A DNA stretch of 64,000 bases from Bacteroidales bacterium (GTDB lineage Bacteria; Bacteroidota; Bacteroidia; Bacteroidales; UBA932): contig JAFSSE010000025.1 in the NCBI GenBank assembly GCA_017445755.1, forward strand, positions 1-64,000, read 5' to 3'. The translations under genes were made by a program, and so were the position numbers. Shown here piece by piece: positions 59,666-64,000 of the stretch; the stretch's first letter is position 1; each line of letters opens with the position of its first letter. The notes under the pieces are model-generated. The model was not told where the DNA came from. It saw only the letters and a program-made list of their open reading frames with translations, and searched no databases.

Positions 59666-60688
59666 ATGAAAACGGTTTTACTCGGAAAAACTCCTTCTGA
59701 GCTGAAGGAAATTGCCGTGGGCGCCGGGCTCCCCGCATTTACCGGGGCTCAGATCGCCCGCTGGCTCTATGTATCGAGGGTAAGGACAATCGGCGAGATG
59801 ACGAATATCTCAAAGCAGGGTAGGGAGCGCCTCGAGGAAGAGTATGAGGTCGGGATTGAGGATCCGATAGATGTCGCCGTGTCGAAGGACGGGACGAAAA
59901 AGTATCTTTTCCCGGTAGGGGACGGGGAGGCCGTCGAGGCGGTCATGATTCCCGACGAGCCCCGAAAGACCCTTTGCGTCTCATCCCAGGCGGGGTGCAA
60001 GATGGGCTGCCATTTCTGCATGACCGGAAGGGGTGGCTTCCACGGGAACCTTTCCGCCGCCATGATCCTATCCCAGTTCCTCGCCATTGAAGAGGCGGGG
60101 GAACTGACCAATGCGGTTTTCATGGGGATGGGAGAGCCCCTCGACAATTACGACGAGGTCATGCGCGCAATTGAGGTCCTGACGGCCCCCTGGGGCTTTG
60201 CATGGAGCCCAAAGCGCATAACCCTTTCGACAATCGGGGTCCTTCCGAATCTGAAACGTTATCTTGATGAGTCGAGGTGCCATCTCGCGGTGTCCCTCCA
60301 TGATCCTTTCCCCGCGGAGAGGGCCTCGGTGATGCCGGTCGAAAAGGGCTATCCGATACGGGAAGTGGTCGCCCTTTTGAAGCAGTACGATTTTACGGGC
60401 CAGAGGCGGGTGAGCTTCGAATATACCCTTTTCGAAGGGTTCAACGACAGCTTGCGCCATGCCGACGAGCTGGCCCGGATGGTGGATGGACTGGAGTGCA
60501 GGGTAAACCTTATCCGCTTCCACAGAATCCCGGATTTCCCCTATGGGACCTGCTCGGACGAGAAGATGGAAGAGTTCCGTGAGCGGCTCAGCCGCCGGGG
60601 CGTGACCGCTACTGTCCGCGCATCCAGGGGAGAGGATATTCTGGCCGCCTGCGGCCTTCTCGCAGGTAAACACAAGGGCAGGGTATGA
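59666..60688 (+). CDS. rlmN: Dual-specificity RNA methyltransferase RlmN
   Basis: 340 residues from ATG 59666 (ATG 59657 is an alternative). Radical-SAM cluster CxxxCxxC with Cys111, Cys115 and Cys118 in GCKMGCHFCMTGRGG; the C-terminal methyl-carrying Cys is in ILAACGLLAG. Makes m2A2503 in 23S rRNA and m2A37 in tRNA. Overlaps the patatin gene by ATGA. Confidence 0.95.
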   Translation: MKTVLLGKTPSELKEIAVGAGLPAFTGAQIARWLYVSRVRTIGEMTNISKQGRERLEEEYEVGIEDPIDVAVSKDGTKKYLFPVGDGEAVEAVMIPDEPRKTLCVSSQAGCKMGCHFCMTGRGGFHGNLSAAMILSQFLAIEEAGELTNAVFMGMGEPLDNYDEVMRAIEVLTAPWGFAWSPKRITLSTIGVLPNLKRYLDESRCHLAVSLHDPFPAERASVMPVEKGYPIREVVALLKQYDFTGQRRVSFEYTLFEGFNDSLRHADELARMVDGLECRVNLIRFHRIPDFPYGTCSDEKMEEFRERLSRRGVTATVRASRGEDILAACGLLAGKHKGRV

Positions 60689-63069
60689 AAAAGATATTGA
60701 GCATATTAACCGCGCTTCTGGTGGCTCTCGACGGCATTTCCGCCCAGGAGAGATGGGCCTCCGGCTTCGGCCTGGACCCTTCGGACGAAGCGGCGCTGAA
60801 GGAGATAAACGCCAGGATGGACTCCATCCGGAAGCACCGCCCGACGGTCGCCCTGGTTCTGAGCGGCGGCGGGGCGAAGGGAGCGGCCCATGTCGGGGCG
60901 ATCCGCCATATCGAATCCCTCGGGATTCCGGTGGACATGGTCCTCGGAACGAGCATGGGAGGCCTTGTAGGGGGACTTTATGCCCTCGGATATGACGGGG
61001 AATACCTCGATTCCCTGATAAGGAGCTTAGACTGGAACCTCTGCCTCAGCGACCGGGTCGAGAGGGAACTGATTCCGGACGAAGTCAACCGCTATAACGA
61101 TACCTATGCCCTTTCAGTGCCGTTTTTCTACCGCTCTTCGGACTACCAGGCGATGCTCTCATCCTCGAAGGACGGCGTCCTCCACCTCGGGGCCGCTTCC
61201 GGGGAAGGGTCGTCCCTTATCCGGCAGAACATCCTTCGGTGTCTTCCTTCCGGGATGGTGGAGGGGCTGAATGTGAATTATGAGATTTCCAGCTTGACCG
61301 TCGGCTATTCCGATTCGCTGGACTTTTTCAAGCTCCCGATACCCTTTGCCTGCGTTGCCACGGACCTTGTTTCCGGCCGCGCTAAGGTATGGCACAGCGG
61401 CAACCTGAACACGGCCCTTCGATCGACGATGTCCATTCCGGGGCTCTTCAATCCTGTCCGGACCGGGAACATGGTCCTTGTGGACGGCGGGATGAGGAAT
61501 AACTTCCCCTGCGACCTTGCGAGGGACATGGGAGCGGACCTTATCATAGGCGTGGAACTCTCCCAACTGGACGGCGGCTATGACGGAATACGCAATATCG
61601 TCGATATAATCTGGCAGGGGGTGGACCTTATGAGCAGCGACTCCTTCCGGCGGAACCTGGAGATAAATGACCTTAAAATCAAGCCGGACCTCGAGGGGTA
61701 CAATATGATGAGCTTCACTCCTGAAGCAATTGATACCATTATCGTTAGAGGATACAAGGCGGCCCTCGGAAAGGATTCTGACCTAAGGATCATAAAGGCG
61801 TGGACCGGAGCCGATACCCTGGTGTACCAGGCGCCGCGCTCGACGGATATAAACCATAAGGCGGTCCTGATCGGCGGAGTCGAAGTAGATGGGCTGGTGG
61901 AAGGCGAGGCGGGCTATGTCTTTGACTATTTCCGGGAACTCATAAACACCCGGGTGGACCGGGAAACCCTTGAAAGGGCGGTTTCCACCCTTTTCGGGAC
62001 GGGCTTTTTCGATTCCGTCCGCTACGAGCTTCTCGGGACGGAGGAACCCTTCCGCCTCCGCATCATCTGCCGCCCCGGACCGATCAATCAGCTTGGCGTT
62101 GGCGTAAGGGCTGATACAGAGGAACTTGTGTCAATCCTTCTAAACGTCGGCTTCAACGTCCACAATATCGCCGGACACGCCCTTGACCTGACTGCGAAAA
62201 TCGGCACGAACCCCTATGCGGAGGCGCTGTACAGGTACCGGCCGCTTTCCGGCCCGGATTTCAACGTCCGTTCGAAGCTCCGTTATGTTGACCGCAACCA
62301 GTTCAGCTTGGGAGACAACCGTTTCAAGGTCAACTACCTCAATTTCCGTAACGAGTTCTTCCTTTCCGGCTTCGGCTGGAAGGGGCTGGACATGCGGCTC
62401 GGAATCCGCTCGGACTATTACCACCTCAGCAATATCCTGACCAACAGGACGATAGAGGAGTATAACGTCAACAGCATGCCGGACAATTACCTCAGCGGCT
62501 TCATCCGTGCCGAGGGTAATACGTTCAACGACGGATATTTCCCGACAAAGGGTTACAAGCTGGATATTAACGGTTCGCTTATTATCGGAGGGCTCGACCA
62601 GTCTATCGGACTTATCAGCGAGGGGGCGATCAATTACACGCAGGCCTTCCCGCTCTCCTCCCGCCTGACCCTGGTCCCGTCCTTCAACGCCAGGGTGGTC
62701 CTCGGAGATGAAAAACCGCTCCCGTATATCAATATTATCGGCGGACGGCTCGAGGGCCGTTACCTCGACCAGCAGATTCCTTTCATCGGTGTAGTCAATG
62801 CGGTCGCCATGTCCCCGATTCTCGCCGTCGCGGGGCTGAACCTTCGTTACAGCCCTATGCCGGACCACTATTTCTCCGCCATCGTGAACCTCGGCCACGA
62901 CGCCTCGACCTTCCGGGAGTTCATCTCCCCGACGGTAAATACGGTCTTTTCCGGGGTCGGAGTGGAGTACGCCTACAATACGGTCGCAGGCCCCCTGAGG
63001 GCCGATCTCCACTGGTCTTCCCTTACCGGGAAAGTCGGACTTTATCTCTCATTCGGATATGACTTCTAA
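60685..63069 (+). CDS. Patatin-like phospholipase fused to POTRA and outer-membrane barrel
   Basis: 794 residues. Signal peptide (1-20), patatin domain with oxyanion loop LSGGGAKGAAHVGA (59-72), nucleophile Ser90 in GTSMGG and Asp in VDGGMRN (about 270); then a POTRA-like domain (about 390-450) and a 16-strand BamA/TpsB-like barrel ending in Phe. This is the PlpD (type Vd autotransporter) architecture; in Bacteroidota the lipase may stay periplasmic. Between rlmN and recX, overlapping both. Confidence 0.92.
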   Translation: MKKILSILTALLVALDGISAQERWASGFGLDPSDEAALKEINARMDSIRKHRPTVALVLSGGGAKGAAHVGAIRHIESLGIPVDMVLGTSMGGLVGGLYALGYDGEYLDSLIRSLDWNLCLSDRVERELIPDEVNRYNDTYALSVPFFYRSSDYQAMLSSSKDGVLHLGAASGEGSSLIRQNILRCLPSGMVEGLNVNYEISSLTVGYSDSLDFFKLPIPFACVATDLVSGRAKVWHSGNLNTALRSTMSIPGLFNPVRTGNMVLVDGGMRNNFPCDLARDMGADLIIGVELSQLDGGYDGIRNIVDIIWQGVDLMSSDSFRRNLEINDLKIKPDLEGYNMMSFTPEAIDTIIVRGYKAALGKDSDLRIIKAWTGADTLVYQAPRSTDINHKAVLIGGVEVDGLVEGEAGYVFDYFRELINTRVDRETLERAVSTLFGTGFFDSVRYELLGTEEPFRLRIICRPGPINQLGVGVRADTEELVSILLNVGFNVHNIAGHALDLTAKIGTNPYAEALYRYRPLSGPDFNVRSKLRYVDRNQFSLGDNRFKVNYLNFRNEFFLSGFGWKGLDMRLGIRSDYYHLSNILTNRTIEEYNVNSMPDNYLSGFIRAEGNTFNDGYFPTKGYKLDINGSLIIGGLDQSIGLISEGAINYTQAFPLSSRLTLVPSFNARVVLGDEKPLPYINIIGGRLEGRYLDQQIPFIGVVNAVAMSPILAVAGLNLRYSPMPDHYFSAIVNLGHDASTFREFISPTVNTVFSGVGVEYAYNTVAGPLRADLHWSSLTGKVGLYLSFGYDF

Positions 63070-63547
63070 GGGAACGGATAAGGAAAAGGCAGTCCTTTCA
63101 CGGCTGCAGAGGCAGTGCGCCAGGATGGAGTGCTGTCCTTCGGATATTCGCCGAAAGGCCCTGAAGGCCCTTGACTCCGACGCTGAAGCGGCCGGGAGGG
63201 TGGTTGATTCACTTATTTCGGAAGGGTATCTTTCGGAGAAGCGCTATGCCTCGGCCTTCGCCCGCGAAAAGGCCTTGATCCAGGGCTGGGGCCCTCTGAA
63301 GATTACTTTCCAGCTTCGCGGAAAGGGGATTTCGGACGAGGCGATAAGGGAGGCCCTTTCCGAGGTGGACTCTTCGTCCTCGGAAGCGAAACTGCGTAAC
63401 CTTGCAGTGTCTAAATACCGGCTTTTAAGCGGAGATCCCCAGAGTCGTCTGAAACTCCTTAAGTACCTCCTTTCCAGGGGCTACTCCTATGACGAAATAG
63501 CCCCCGTAGTTGAGGAAGTTACCGGGAAAGGTGAAGCTGAGCTTTAA
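63059..63547 (+). CDS. recX: RecX-family RecA regulator
   Basis: 162 residues of three-helix RecX repeats: SEKRYASAFAREKALIQGWG and KITFQLRGKGISDEAIREAL are diagnostic. Modulates RecA filaments. It starts 11 bases inside the patatin gene and ends 29 bases inside the convergent downstream gene. Located 4.5 kb from recA, transcribed the other way. Confidence 0.9.
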   Translation: MTSKGTDKEKAVLSRLQRQCARMECCPSDIRRKALKALDSDAEAAGRVVDSLISEGYLSEKRYASAFAREKALIQGWGPLKITFQLRGKGISDEAIREALSEVDSSSSEAKLRNLAVSKYRLLSGDPQSRLKLLKYLLSRGYSYDEIAPVVEEVTGKGEAEL

Positions 63548-64000
63548 GCTTTTCCTTGAATTCCGCCCTCCAGGGGAGGGTGTCCAAGCTTTCGGACCTT
63601 TCCTTGGTATCGAAGGCCTTGAGGTATTTCTCCGCCCCGGCGGGATCCTCGGTAATGTAGCTGCCGCACTGGGCGCAGTCGAGGAAGGTCCCGGAGAGCT
63701 GGACGCTCTTGTGGGTTGACTGGGCGGATTCCAGCTTCGCATCGGGAGTGAGGGCCATGAACCTTCTGATGAGTCCCTTACGTCCGTTTAGAAGGGCCGT
63801 ATCTCCCTTGGAGTAGATTACCTCGACATTTACGCTTTCCTCTGCCGGACGGGCCCCGAGGAAAACGGTGGCGGTAAGGTCGGCCCCGCTGTAGGTCCAG
63901 AAGCACTCGCCTTCGGCAAAGCGACTGTAGGGAATCTCAGCACCGTTAACAAGGATGCGCTCCGGGGCATAGATTCCGGGAAGAAGGAGGGAAACGGTTC
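63519..64000 (-). CDS. 3' end of an exported or carbohydrate-active enzyme gene (unidentified)
   Basis: The frame is open to the right edge, giving the last 160 residues: a beta-sandwich-like part (VSLLLPGIYAPERILVNGAE, then SGADLTATVFLGARP) and an Ala/Lys-rich helical C-terminus with CAQCGSYITEDP. The strand pattern resembles the C-terminal beta-sandwich of family 31-type glycosidases or DUF4450-like proteins, but this is a guess. Its last 29 bases overlap recX antisense. Confidence 0.55.
   Translation of the reverse strand, partial: TVSLLLPGIYAPERILVNGAEIPYSRFAEGECFWTYSGADLTATVFLGARPAEESVNVEVIYSKGDTALLNGRKGLIRRFMALTPDAKLESAQSTHKSVQLSGTFLDCAQCGSYITEDPAGAEKYLKAFDTKERSESLDTLPWRAEFKEKLKAQLHLSR

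Overview
The window is a 64 kb piece of a Bacteroidota chromosome, most likely a Bacteroidales gut or faecal lineage with unusually high GC. Support: nearly every promoter that can be placed carries the Bacteroidota -7 box TAnnTTTG, in four cases with TTTG exactly 19 bases upstream (initiator tRNA, tRNA-Gln, rpmH, HU); Shine-Dalgarno sequences are almost absent except at rpsU and rpmA; and the gene set is typical (CarboxypepD-regulatory outer-membrane barrels, zinc-less sirtuin, Lon, HU next to RNase G, DUF5106-like thioredoxin protein, M6/M49/C11 peptidases, GH28). The content is almost entirely core chromosome with tight operons; no prophage, CRISPR array or transposase gene is visible.

Layout. 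1-510: the start of a Phd/YefM antitoxin with a perfect palindromic operator, then a gene-free, hairpin-rich segment bounded by copies of the 3' end of a tRNA-Leu gene. 555-8465: sppA, hisS, initiator tRNA, a SprT-like protease coupled to a large AsmA-like protein, and rpsU. 8513-12618: a three-gene operon of an EF-hand membrane protein, a P-loop ATPase with a degenerate Walker A, and a sirtuin. 12674-15295: rplU-rpmA (rpmA appears to start at AUU), serS, ruvC. 15361-23913: outer-membrane barrel, lnt, a PASTA protein with rluD, then HU, a 29-residue mS38-like basic protein and RNase G. 24099-29409: lon-ung-coaD-thioredoxin-like operon, a small ribbon-helix-helix-like protein and tRNA-Gln. 29406-37237: alr, a membrane zinc peptidase, the tadA-lysoplasmalogenase-DJ-1 operon, rpmH, and polA-ECF sigma-rsmG. 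37260-37378 and 49880-50000: two copies of a palindromic element of about 120 bp. 37389-50888: tpiA, GH28, tyrS-rbfA-LolC/E-like permease-exported C1 peptidase-alanine symporter, M6 protease with a lipoprotein, an H1-like histone, rplY-pth and xerD. 50891-64000: exported M49 and C11 peptidases, tdk, an unknown coiled-coil protein with rsmI, an HhH protein, MgtC-like protein, a lipoprotein peptide deformylase, recA, rlmN-patatin/BamA-like protein-recX, and the 3' end of a further gene.

How it fits together. Translation and RNA maintenance dominate (hisS, serS, tyrS, rpsU, rplU, rpmA, rpmH, rplY, pth, rbfA, rlmN, rsmG, rsmI, rluD, tadA, three tRNAs), with DNA repair (ruvC, ung, polA, recA, recX, xerD) and an exported peptide-degrading and uptake set between 42.5 and 54.3 kb. 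Recurrent architectural features are ATGA or TAATG overlaps inside operons, four convergent pairs that overlap by exactly four bases at a shared YTAG stop, terminator loops that carry the stop codon of the opposing gene, and several promoters whose -7 box lies only 5-8 bases before the start codon, suggesting leaderless mRNAs.
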